Assembly: GCA_013138735.1 (NCBI GenBank)
Contig: WTCE01000094.1
Location: forward strand, 33,333 to 97,332
Source: Crocinitomix sp.
Lineage (GTDB): Bacteria; Bacteroidota; Bacteroidia; Flavobacteriales_D; Crocinitomicaceae
Direction of reading: 5' to 3'
Length of the DNA: 64,000 nt
The translations under genes were made by a program, and so were the position numbers. Shown piece by piece: positions 17,452 to 25,631 of this stretch. Below the pieces are notes generated by a model, which was not told where the DNA came from, made no database searches, and saw only the letters and a program-made list of their open reading frames with translations. Position 1 is the stretch's first letter. Each line of letters starts with the position of its first letter.

Positions 17452-19794
17452 ATGAAAACTACACTATTACAATTAGGAGTTTTAATACTTCTTTTTACTG
17501 CAAACAGTTCAACCGCACAATATTGGGATGAATTTATAAAAGTAACCGCGTCTGATGCCACAGCCAATGATGAATTTGGATATAACGTAGATATACATGA
17601 AGATAGAGCAATTGTTGCATCTTATAAAAATGGTCATGCGGGCCCTCATTCAGGAGCCGTTTATATTTTTGAATTGGTAGATGGTGTGTGGGGAGAAATG
17701 GCAAAACTAACCGCATCTGACGCTGCTGCGGGAGATGAGTTTGGTCGAGGTGTTTCTATTGAAGGAGACAGGGCAGCAGTGGGGGCATTTTATGATGACG
17801 ACGCAGGATTTGGATCAGGTTCGGCATACGTATTTGAGTATTCAGGAGGTGTTTGGAGTGAAACAGCAAAAATTACGGCATCTGATGCTGCTGGTGCTGA
17901 CATTTTTGGCTATTCACTTGCCTTAGATGGTGACCGATTGGCCGTAGGAGCTTATGGCGATAATGATTTAGGCACTAATGCTGGATCTGCTTATGTATTT
18001 GATTATAGTGGAGGTGTTTGGACAGAGGCGGACAAATTGCTTCCTTCAGATGGAGGAGCACACGATTACTTCGCTAGTACGATTGATCTAGATGGTGACA
18101 TAATTGTTGTTGGTGGTCTTTATAATGATTCAGAAGGAACGAATGCAGGTTCAGCTTATGTTTTTGAAAATTCAGGGGGCATTTGGTCGGAAACAGCTAA
18201 ACTAGTTGCTTCGGATATAGGTGCAAATGACTATTTTGGAATTTCTTGTGCAATTGATGGTGAACGAATAATTGTAGGATCATATTTTGGTGACGCTGGC
18301 GCGGTTGTAAGTTCAGGTGCCGCTTATATTTTCGAATTTACTGGAGTGGTTTGGGCTGAAACTGCAAAATTGGTTGCTACAGACGCATCCGCAAATAATT
18401 ATTTCGGTGCAATTGTAGCTATTGATGGTGATCGTGTTGCTATTACTAGTTATGGGGATGATGAAGCCGGTGCCGAGTCTGGTTCGGTATACGTATTTGA
18501 ATTTGATGGTGCAGTTTGGACAGAAATTTCTAAACATACAGCATCAGATGCAAGCGCAGGAGATGGTTTTGGTTATTCTCTTGCGATTGACGGAGAAATG
18601 TTAGTCGTTGGGGCTGCTCTCGTTGATGGGATTGGTGTGAATTCTGGTGCGGCGTATTTTTTAGATCTATGTCATCCTTTAACAATAGCGCCTTTTGATG
18701 CAATGTTTTGTGAAGGTGATTTATTGACACTTGATGCAACTTCTGGAAGTGGAGCTGAGATTACATGGGACGGCGGTGTAGTAAACGGCGTTGAATTTGA
18801 TCCTGAAATAATTGGTGCAATAACATATACCGCAATAAGTGACGATCCTTACGATTGTCCATTACCAATTCAAATTGAAATATTTGCTAACCCTATTTTA
18901 ATGCCAACAATTGGTGGTGAATCTTATTGTGACGGTGATACAATTGTATTAGGGGTTGGTGGTGACGCTGATACGTATGAATGGACGCCACTTGATTTCA
19001 CACCTCCAATTGGTGTTACAACTTATACTGTAACAGGAACCTATGATGAATCAGGATGCTCAACTTCTGAATCAATTGATGTAACAATGCATGCTATACC
19101 AGATGTAACTGCAAGTGTTGATTATGACGAAATTTGTATTGGGAATTCAATCATTTTCTCCGCAACTGGTGCAATGGATTATACTTGGGATCCTTTAGAG
19201 GTTGTTGGTGGCGAAGCTTATTTTCCAGAGACTGCAGGGACATTTACTTATACTGTTGTTGGGACAGATGAGAATGGATGCTCAGATGAGGATGCAATTA
19301 GCGTGATTGTGGCCGACGAAATTGAAATCACTTATGTTGTCACAGAGGAAATGATTTTTGAAGATGGTGAAATTGACATTACTGTTACAGGCGGAGTTGC
19401 TCCATACAGTTTTGATTGGGATATTGATGGAACTGGTGACTTTGATGATGATGAAGATTTAACTGGGTTAGCTGATGCGCTTTACATAGTGAACGTTCTA
19501 GGTAGCACTGGTTGTTCAGCCGAAGCATGGATTGTACTAGGAACGCAAGCCGGAATTGGTGAAGGTGAAAAAGCATCATTGAGCGTATATCCGAATCCAG
19601 CGAGTGATTTTATAATGCTACAAACTTCTGGGCAATTTAATTATTCGTTTTATACAGTTAGTGGAGCTTTGATTCTGAATGGTGCTGCCTTGGATCAAGT
19701 ATCATTATCGTTGAAGGATGTGCCTGCAGGAGTTTACTTTATTGTTGTGGATAATGGGGATGTTCTTGAGACGGTTAAGGTTGTTAAGGAGTAG
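17452..19794 (+). CDS. FG-GAP repeat beta-propeller protein with T9SS sorting domain
   Basis: A signal peptide (ending ANSSTAQ) precedes seven successive ~55-residue FG-GAP repeats (consensus TASDAxAxDxFGYSLAIDGDRLxVGAYxDDxxGxNSGSAYVFEYSGGVW), at about residues 25-410, enough for one closed seven-bladed propeller. Then come about 270 residues of Ig/PKD-like modules with paired cysteines (CEGDLLTL, YCDGDTIVL, ICIGNSIIF, GCSDEDAI) and a C-terminal T9SS type A sorting domain (LSVYPNPASDFIML ... LSLKDVPAGVYFIVV). The protein should be secreted through T9SS and act as an adhesin or ligand-binding surface protein. The Asp-rich FG-GAP loops are expected to bind calcium. The gene stands alone. Confidence 0.9.
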   Translation: MKTTLLQLGVLILLFTANSSTAQYWDEFIKVTASDATANDEFGYNVDIHEDRAIVASYKNGHAGPHSGAVYIFELVDGVWGEMAKLTASDAAAGDEFGRGVSIEGDRAAVGAFYDDDAGFGSGSAYVFEYSGGVWSETAKITASDAAGADIFGYSLALDGDRLAVGAYGDNDLGTNAGSAYVFDYSGGVWTEADKLLPSDGGAHDYFASTIDLDGDIIVVGGLYNDSEGTNAGSAYVFENSGGIWSETAKLVASDIGANDYFGISCAIDGERIIVGSYFGDAGAVVSSGAAYIFEFTGVVWAETAKLVATDASANNYFGAIVAIDGDRVAITSYGDDEAGAESGSVYVFEFDGAVWTEISKHTASDASAGDGFGYSLAIDGEMLVVGAALVDGIGVNSGAAYFLDLCHPLTIAPFDAMFCEGDLLTLDATSGSGAEITWDGGVVNGVEFDPEIIGAITYTAISDDPYDCPLPIQIEIFANPILMPTIGGESYCDGDTIVLGVGGDADTYEWTPLDFTPPIGVTTYTVTGTYDESGCSTSESIDVTMHAIPDVTASVDYDEICIGNSIIFSATGAMDYTWDPLEVVGGEAYFPETAGTFTYTVVGTDENGCSDEDAISVIVADEIEITYVVTEEMIFEDGEIDITVTGGVAPYSFDWDIDGTGDFDDDEDLTGLADALYIVNVLGSTGCSAEAWIVLGTQAGIGEGEKASLSVYPNPASDFIMLQTSGQFNYSFYTVSGALILNGAALDQVSLSLKDVPAGVYFIVVDNGDVLETVKVVKE

Positions 19795-19912
19795 TTTTTT
19801 TTAGGCAAGAGATTAGAGAACAAAGAGAAAAGATCAAAGACAAAAGTTTTTCGGCGGGAGTTGATAGGGTAAAGAGAAAGGGAGCGTTTAGTTTTACTGC
19901 CTCAGGATGATA

Positions 19913-20683
19913 TTATTTCATTAAAAATTTTGTCCTAGATGAAATTAATTGTTCGGAAAAAGCGTCTAATTCCGCCTTGCTTGCAAATTGATTGAAGTGA
20001 GTGAAAAAATGAGTGCTCCATCCATCTCCGCTCTTGTCTGAGAATAATAATTGATACATTCCGGTTGTTCTTCTTTTATCGAAATATTTCCAAATATAAG
20101 TTGCGTCTATTTTATGCGCTTCTAATTTTAGTGAATCCCTGATGACATATTTTTCACGCTCTTCATCAGGAAGTTCGAAATAACTGTCAATGTTTGGGTG
20201 TAAAGCAGCAAATTCAGCGGTTTCTACAAATGGATCAGTATAAACGTTTGCGAATTTTTCCGTGTAATAACCGCTGATGTCGAGCGAGTCCAATGGACTT
20301 TTCAGATTAAAAGGATCACCTGGACATTCGCGAAGTTCTTGACTTATAGCATCCGTTCTAACCAAAAGACTAATCCTTTCTGGGACATCTGGATATCGGC
20401 TAAAGGCTATACCACCAGAAATACCCCCTGGATATTGTAAGTCATATACTATGAAATCGGACCCTTCGCCAACACTTAGGCTAAACCCTTTCGGTAAATG
20501 AAATTCAAAAGGGTCTAGTTTAAAATAATTTTGGTCATCCAAGGTTTTATATGGCAGGATGTAAGTTTTCTTAGGTCTTTCGTAATGTTGATCGGCAATT
20601 TGATCTTTTAAATTTTCACCCTTACATGAAACAATCAACAGTATAATAAAAGGAAGAAACCATATTTTTTGATTCTCAATCAT
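19913..20683 (-). CDS. Hypothetical lipoprotein (256 aa)
   Basis: From ATG 20683 the protein begins MIENQKIWFLPFIILLIVSCKGEN, a lipoprotein signal with lipobox IVSC. The mature part is soluble, rich in aromatic and acidic residues, and matches no family I know (HLPKGFSLSVGEGSDFIVYDL, GGISGGIAFSRYPDVPERISLL). The longer start at 20716 would put a basic extension before the signal peptide and is rejected. Its start overlaps the stop of the WG-repeat gene by four bases (ATGA), so the pair is translationally coupled. Function unknown. Confidence 0.72.
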   Translation of the reverse strand: MIENQKIWFLPFIILLIVSCKGENLKDQIADQHYERPKKTYILPYKTLDDQNYFKLDPFEFHLPKGFSLSVGEGSDFIVYDLQYPGGISGGIAFSRYPDVPERISLLVRTDAISQELRECPGDPFNLKSPLDSLDISGYYTEKFANVYTDPFVETAEFAALHPNIDSYFELPDEEREKYVIRDSLKLEAHKIDATYIWKYFDKRRTTGMYQLLFSDKSGDGWSTHFFTHFNQFASKAELDAFSEQLISSRTKFLMK

Positions 20684-22083
20684 TGCTCGTTTCGTTTTGA
20701 AAGATAAAATTCCCAATAGATGTCTAGGTTTTCGTTATTCTCAAAACTCATATCCGGATCAATTTGAAAATTAGCAATTGCTTCAGTTTCAAACCACACT
20801 TTGTAATAACGGTCTAAAAAATCTGCAGCTAAATCAGTGACCATAAATCGCGCAATACAAATGTCCAAATTATTCTTGTCTTGATATATTGTCTCGCCTT
20901 CAGTTGTCAAAAGATTTTTTTCCAATAACCATTTCAATAGAAAATAAAAGGGTTTTACTGCACCTTTTTTAGTAATCATAACACCATCATGTGCCCATTT
21001 CGCTTTATCCCATATTTCTTGTGCTTTTACCTTTTTACGAAATGCTGTTTCAAGCATTTCGTTTTGGAATTTTTGTTTGTCCTCTTTTGATTCGTATTCT
21101 AAAATGGTTTCGCCTTCAGCGTTAATATAGTATTTTGACTGACCTTGATGTGCCAGCGTTAAGGGCCAAGTATTCGCCTTAGAGTAGGTATAGTCGTCTT
21201 CCCCAAATGGTTGAATGTAATCAAACGAGGGTGGAAGTATGAATTCTCCTTTAGTATTAATTAATCCCCATTGTTTCTTATCCAATGTAGCTGGCGCAAC
21301 GCCATTTCTAAAGTCCAATGCATTTGCAAACTTTGGTTCAATAGCATATTCGCCGCTTGGATTTAAATAACCGTATACGTTATTTTTTCGAGCTGGACAA
21401 AGTCCTTCATTAAATCCTCCCAACATATCATATATTGGATCAATCACTAAATCGCCATTTATATTAATGATACCGCTCTTCTTTGAAACAGATATTACAG
21501 CCAATTGTTCCTTAAAACCGCCATAAGTTGAATCGTCAATTATGCATTTAAGAGTCTTCAATTTATTACCTTTTTTATCTATAAAGGATTTTTTACTTCT
21601 GTTTTTCACAAGTGCGAATCCGTCATGAAATTCGGCAGCCGAATCGTATTTAAACGGAATTATTTCTTCTGCTTTTTTATTAATAAAACCATACTTGTTA
21701 TTGATCCTAATGTTTGCAAGTCCTTCACTAAACCCCAAGGCAAATTGACTTTCGAATATTGGCGGAATGACAATTTCTCCTTCTTTATTGATAAAACCGT
21801 CTTTCTCTTCTTTTTTAAATCGTGTAAAGGCTAGCCCTTCAGAAAAAGGTTGGCCGGAAATAATATTTACGTCTTGTATAATCGTGTTTCCAAGTATATC
21901 AATGTATGAGAAAATTGATCGCGTTCTCTTTTTAATGAATAAATGGCGATAAGTCATTATTTCGTCGACACCAATCAAACCTTCTGAGAAATGGTCTACA
22001 TACTCGTACTTGGTAGGTGTGATGATTTTTCCATCCTTATCTATTAGACCATATTGATTGTTTTTCTTGTATGGATATAACAT
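20680..22083 (-). CDS. WG-repeat protein
   Basis: The first ~310 residues hold about eight degenerate WG/KWG-type repeats (KNNQYGLIDKDGKIITPTKYEYVDHFSEGL; INNKYGFINKKAEEIIPFKYD; NNVYGYLNPSGEYAIEPKFA; KKQWGLINTKGEFILPPSFD). WG repeats form a beta-propeller-like binding surface. The C-terminal ~150 residues are a separate alpha-rich region (FQNEMLETAFRKKVKAQEIWDKAKWAHDG) with no motif I recognise. There is no signal peptide, so it is probably cytoplasmic, although many relatives are exported. It is translationally coupled to the downstream lipoprotein gene. WG-repeat proteins often occur in variable gene neighbourhoods; no role is established. Confidence 0.85.
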   Translation of the reverse strand: MLYPYKKNNQYGLIDKDGKIITPTKYEYVDHFSEGLIGVDEIMTYRHLFIKKRTRSIFSYIDILGNTIIQDVNIISGQPFSEGLAFTRFKKEEKDGFINKEGEIVIPPIFESQFALGFSEGLANIRINNKYGFINKKAEEIIPFKYDSAAEFHDGFALVKNRSKKSFIDKKGNKLKTLKCIIDDSTYGGFKEQLAVISVSKKSGIININGDLVIDPIYDMLGGFNEGLCPARKNNVYGYLNPSGEYAIEPKFANALDFRNGVAPATLDKKQWGLINTKGEFILPPSFDYIQPFGEDDYTYSKANTWPLTLAHQGQSKYYINAEGETILEYESKEDKQKFQNEMLETAFRKKVKAQEIWDKAKWAHDGVMITKKGAVKPFYFLLKWLLEKNLLTTEGETIYQDKNNLDICIARFMVTDLAADFLDRYYKVWFETEAIANFQIDPDMSFENNENLDIYWEFYLSKRNEQ

Positions 22084-22158
22084 CTTAATTACCTCGGTTT
22101 ATTTGTAGTGGTATTTATTCATTAAATATTTGATTCCAAAACCATATTGCGTATTGCA

Positions 22159-23373
22159 CTATTTTTTGTTTCTAGGCAGATTGCTAACAACACGTTTATG
22201 TAATTTGTCCGTTAAATTCAAGACAGATTCACGTCTGTTTTCATTAATTTGACCATAATTCGCAATAGAGTTTTTAGGATGAAAATTATAACGACTTCCG
22301 TTTTCCGTAATGTCAATTTTTCCTATTAAAGCATCCTTGTTTGTGAATATGGCGAATCCAGAGAGTAGCGAATTGATTCCACTTTCATTGTTGTCTTGAT
22401 AGATCTCATGCCAATTGTTCTCGTTCAGAATGACTTCTTTTAATTCATTGATTTCTTTTTTCGTTAGCGGCATCCACATAGAATCAACACCAATATAATC
22501 GCTGCACGATTTACCTTCATAATTAATATTCACTTTATCGTTCTGTAGTGCGCTGAAATAAAGGATGTTGTAATTTTCAATATGATGCCAATTAACTCTT
22601 GAATCACCCCAATCATCTGGATGATATTGGGAAATGACATTCCCATTTAAATATTCAATGTATTTACTTGTGTCCAATGGGTTTCCAGTTGCATGCAATA
22701 ATTCTGTACCAGTGAACAAGTTACCGCTATAAATCCCTTCTTTAATGCTATTGGGGTAAGTGATTTTCCAAAAACCAGTGCGACGTTTAAACTTGTCGTA
22801 ACAATTTGTACCATCTTCATTTTCGCAAATTGGCGAATAGATGATATAGTTGGTGCGAATAGTGTCGAAATCGCGATCGCGCTTTTCTTCTGTGATATTT
22901 CTATAGATTATTTCAGCACTCCATACTGAATCGGATACTTTTTTCAAGGAAACGCTTCCCGTGTTTTGTATTTGGTCACTCATGTCAAGCCAACCCCATG
23001 TACTTGAATAATTACATCTGAATTGAAGCGACCCCAAGTCGTTTGAGTAGAATTTTGTCTCGTTTTTGATGTCAGCTTCAAAATAAATTTCAGTAATAGT
23101 CCGGCAATCATCACAGTGCCCATAAATTGACGGACTAAACCTGTATGTGAATACCGCTTTATTCCCTTCTTCAATAAAAACCGTTAAATTCCCCGATAAT
23201 TTTGCGTCCTGAAAAAAATAAACAGCAGAATCAGCTGGTGTCATTTCAAATTCTAATGCAGCATCTTCTTCATTCAGCTCCTCAATGGGATCCTCAACAT
23301 GGATCTCTTGACCGCACGCAAAATGCATCAGAAAACAAAATGAAACCAGATATTTAGTGATGCTTTTGGTCAT
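22159..23373 (-). CDS. Hypothetical lipoprotein (404 aa)
   Basis: The signal KYLVSFCFLMHFACGQE has lipobox FACG, so this should be a lipoprotein. The mature protein has a beta-rich first half with a CDDC segment (SPSIYGHCDDCRTITEIYFEAD) and FRCNYSSTWGWLDMS, and then CENEDGTNCYDKFKRRTGFWKI; the paired cysteines fit an oxidising periplasmic or surface setting. The middle segment KEGIYSGNLFTGTELLHATGN resembles a repeat of the MORN type but only once or twice. I cannot name a family. It starts directly after the stop of the next gene upstream, so the genes from here to the RND operon may be one transcript. Confidence 0.65.
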   Translation of the reverse strand: MTKSITKYLVSFCFLMHFACGQEIHVEDPIEELNEEDAALEFEMTPADSAVYFFQDAKLSGNLTVFIEEGNKAVFTYRFSPSIYGHCDDCRTITEIYFEADIKNETKFYSNDLGSLQFRCNYSSTWGWLDMSDQIQNTGSVSLKKVSDSVWSAEIIYRNITEEKRDRDFDTIRTNYIIYSPICENEDGTNCYDKFKRRTGFWKITYPNSIKEGIYSGNLFTGTELLHATGNPLDTSKYIEYLNGNVISQYHPDDWGDSRVNWHHIENYNILYFSALQNDKVNINYEGKSCSDYIGVDSMWMPLTKKEINELKEVILNENNWHEIYQDNNESGINSLLSGFAIFTNKDALIGKIDITENGSRYNFHPKNSIANYGQINENRRESVLNLTDKLHKRVVSNLPRNKK

Positions 23374-23841
23374 TTAGCAAGCATGTGAAACCCCTATTTT
23401 TTTTCCTTTCACCCCTTTACCGCGGTATCCAGGATATGAGATATATATCTTCGTAGCAAAATCAAACTCGGCCAAATAGTAAAAATTCATCCATTTATAA
23501 TAATCAGTTATTGAGAATTCTGCTTGATCTCCCATGAATAAATTGTCCTTATAATTGGCATATTTTTCATCACAAAAAAAAGAAAGTCTTGAATTACTGT
23601 CTAAATCATAATTGGCGCAAACTTCAATTACAATATATTGAATGAGCTTGGCATTATGCACTTCGGCAGAATCTATAACGATAAACAGGCGTTGAAGATG
23701 AGTTTCTAATTGATCCACTTTAACCACTTTATAGTCTACAGTATTATTTGTTGTTGAATCTTGTTGCGCTCGCAATACTGGACTCATTAAAAAAATGAAT
23801 AGGAGTAGGGCAATTCGTTTTATGTAAAATGGATTAGACAC
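23374..23841 (-). CDS. Small exported hypothetical protein (155 aa)
   Basis: The product begins SNPFYIKRIALLLFIFLMSPVLRAQQDS, a signal peptide probably cut after LRA. The remainder (~125 residues) has a helix (LETHLQRLFIVIDSAEVHNAKLIQYIVIEV) and then beta segments with many aromatics (FFCDEKYANYKDNLFMGDQAEFSITDYYKW), ending in a glycine/lysine stretch. The start codon appears to be GTG, since no ATG lies near. No family recognised. Directly adjacent to the lipoprotein gene. Confidence 0.55.
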   Translation of the reverse strand: MSNPFYIKRIALLLFIFLMSPVLRAQQDSTTNNTVDYKVVKVDQLETHLQRLFIVIDSAEVHNAKLIQYIVIEVCANYDLDSNSRLSFFCDEKYANYKDNLFMGDQAEFSITDYYKWMNFYYLAEFDFATKIYISYPGYRGKGVKGKKIGVSHAC

Positions 23842-23861
23842 GGATTAAATATAAGGATAAA

Positions 23862-24284
23862 TCAATGCTTCAATCGATAATTGATTTCTCTGAGATTTCC
23901 TTTTAAAGTTAGTATGACAAAAAGCGAAAAAAGTATTTGACCTAGAATCATCCAATATTGTGATAGCCAATCACCCAAAGAAGGTGTGTTGACATAGAGT
24001 TCATTCCAATAAAATAAATTGTTGTGAATGACATCAATTACAATAATGAAAAGCGTTAAGTAGACACCTGTTTTCGGTTTAATAAAAAGAAGTAGTGCTG
24101 CTAAAGGGTCTAAAAAAGTGAGACTGTCCCAAAAAAGCGTAGAACCAAGGTTAGCGTTATACTTTTCAGATAGTAAACCATTTTCAACTGCCCACATTAC
24201 ATGAGTGGAAGTTCCCATAAGCATGCAAATGGCTTGAATTGTTAGGATTAATTTGGTGCTAAATTTTAGATGAGGGAATAACAT
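23862..24284 (-). CDS. Small four-helix membrane protein (140 aa)
   Basis: The 140-residue product has four hydrophobic segments (KLILTIQAICMLMGTSTHVMW, LDPLAALLLFIKPKTGVYLTL, IVIDVIHNNLFYW, YWMILGQILFSLFVILTL) and few charges elsewhere. It resembles small DoxX-like or uncharacterised four-helix inner-membrane proteins, but I see no diagnostic motif; the histidines in TSTHVMW and VIHNNLFYW lie at a membrane face. It starts two bases after the TolC-family gene ends, so it belongs to the efflux operon. A link to efflux is suggested only by this position. Confidence 0.65.
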   Translation of the reverse strand: MLFPHLKFSTKLILTIQAICMLMGTSTHVMWAVENGLLSEKYNANLGSTLFWDSLTFLDPLAALLLFIKPKTGVYLTLFIIVIDVIHNNLFYWNELYVNTPSLGDWLSQYWMILGQILFSLFVILTLKGNLREINYRLKH

Positions 24285-24286
24285 AT

Positions 24287-25627
24287 TTAATTCCCACCAT
24301 CAAAATTCTCGGAAATTTTAAACTCTTGCGAAATTCCACCCGTTAGGCGCATAAGGTCATAATGGCTTTGCAGTAATTCGAAAAGACGGTCGTAATAATT
24401 CAAGAGAGCTTGTTCGTAGGCCAATTTAATGTCATTTAAATTAAAGACATTAATCAAACCTAAGTCATATTTTTCACGACCCAATTCCCATAATTTATTC
24501 GCGTGTTCCATTCGCTTTAAAGACATGCTTTCAACTTTGATTCTGGTTTGGTACAGTTCATAAAAACCTTTGAGTTGGTGGCTCAAGTTCATTGTCAACT
24601 GCTCAACTTGCATTCCTGCCATATCTAGTTGAATGGTAGCGATTTCGCTGTTTCGCTTTCTGTTCCATCCTTGAAAAATATCATAACGGACATTTATATT
24701 TCCGTTATGTGTCCAAGCATTTGTGTTAGATGAAAAACCTTCATCTCCAAATAATCTAAAATAACCAACAGATGGCGTGGTGCTCAAATTCATAGTCACA
24801 ATAGGGTAGAAGGCACTTTTTTTCGCTCTAACGTTTAGTTCTTGTAATTCGTAATTAATGAATTGGTTTTTTAAGTTTTGATTGTTAGCGACCATGTTTC
24901 CTTTCAGCTCATCATAGGTCTTCGCTTGATTTGGAAAACCTAATGAATCTGTTAATGCATAACGTACGTCAACCTCCTCGGCCATTATTAAATTAAGGTT
25001 GCGTTGTGCATTTAAGTAGGATAATTCTTGCAATAAATAATTTGAAGAATCGGTTAAGACAAGATTTTCAAACTCTAATAAATCAAAACTTGTATTGATG
25101 CCCATGTCACTTTTTAGGCGATAGTATTCTAGTTTCTCTTTAGAGTAACCTAGCAAGCCTTTCATGACATTGAGCTTGCGTTCTTGCACAACAGCAGTGA
25201 AATAGGCCAAAATAACGTCATAAATAGTGTTTTCGATCACTACTACTGCATTTCCCTTTGTTTGGGCCTGCATTTGATCAAAACGTTCTTTATTGATACG
25301 GATTCCGAAACCATTAAAAATAGTCCAAGACATGTTTAATGAGGTCGCTAAATTGTCACTAAATAAAACTCCAGGGAAAAAGGTTGCCGGATTGTTGGTA
25401 TTGTCTTGTAATGAAGCCGTATTACCAACATTAATATAGAATGTAGGCACCATTCCAGCTTGTCCCCAAGAATTTTGAAGTTTGGAAACCTGGTAGTTAT
25501 AATCTACCAATTTAATTTCGTAATTATTGGTTAGTGCCTTTTCAATCGCACCAAAAACAGTCAAGTCATCTTGCGCAAAACCGAAGCTGGTAAAGAAAAC
25601 ACCTATGATTAATCCTAATTTCTTCAT
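24287..25627 (-). CDS. TolC-family outer-membrane efflux channel
   Basis: A signal peptide (LGLIIGVFFTSFGFAQ) is followed by two structural repeats of the outer membrane efflux protein fold: ALTNNYEIKLVDYNYQVSKLQNSWGQAGMVPTF in the first, and ANNQNLKNQFINYELQELNVRAKKSAFYPIVTMNLS in the second, each with long alpha-helical coiled-coil hairpins. The C-terminal WELGREKYDLGLINVFNLNDIKLAYEQALLNYYDR is the family hallmark. The channel spans periplasm and outer membrane and completes the pump formed with the RND protein and adaptor encoded immediately upstream (spacing 4 bases). No lipobox is present. Confidence 0.93.
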   Translation of the reverse strand: MKKLGLIIGVFFTSFGFAQDDLTVFGAIEKALTNNYEIKLVDYNYQVSKLQNSWGQAGMVPTFYINVGNTASLQDNTNNPATFFPGVLFSDNLATSLNMSWTIFNGFGIRINKERFDQMQAQTKGNAVVVIENTIYDVILAYFTAVVQERKLNVMKGLLGYSKEKLEYYRLKSDMGINTSFDLLEFENLVLTDSSNYLLQELSYLNAQRNLNLIMAEEVDVRYALTDSLGFPNQAKTYDELKGNMVANNQNLKNQFINYELQELNVRAKKSAFYPIVTMNLSTTPSVGYFRLFGDEGFSSNTNAWTHNGNINVRYDIFQGWNRKRNSEIATIQLDMAGMQVEQLTMNLSHQLKGFYELYQTRIKVESMSLKRMEHANKLWELGREKYDLGLINVFNLNDIKLAYEQALLNYYDRLFELLQSHYDLMRLTGGISQEFKISENFDGGN

Positions 25628-25631
25628 GTTC

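Noticed and set aside
17452..18660. DNA-level tandem repeat in the FG-GAP gene
   Set aside because: The period is protein-level and degenerate at the nucleotide level; it is a coding repeat, not a satellite or CRISPR.
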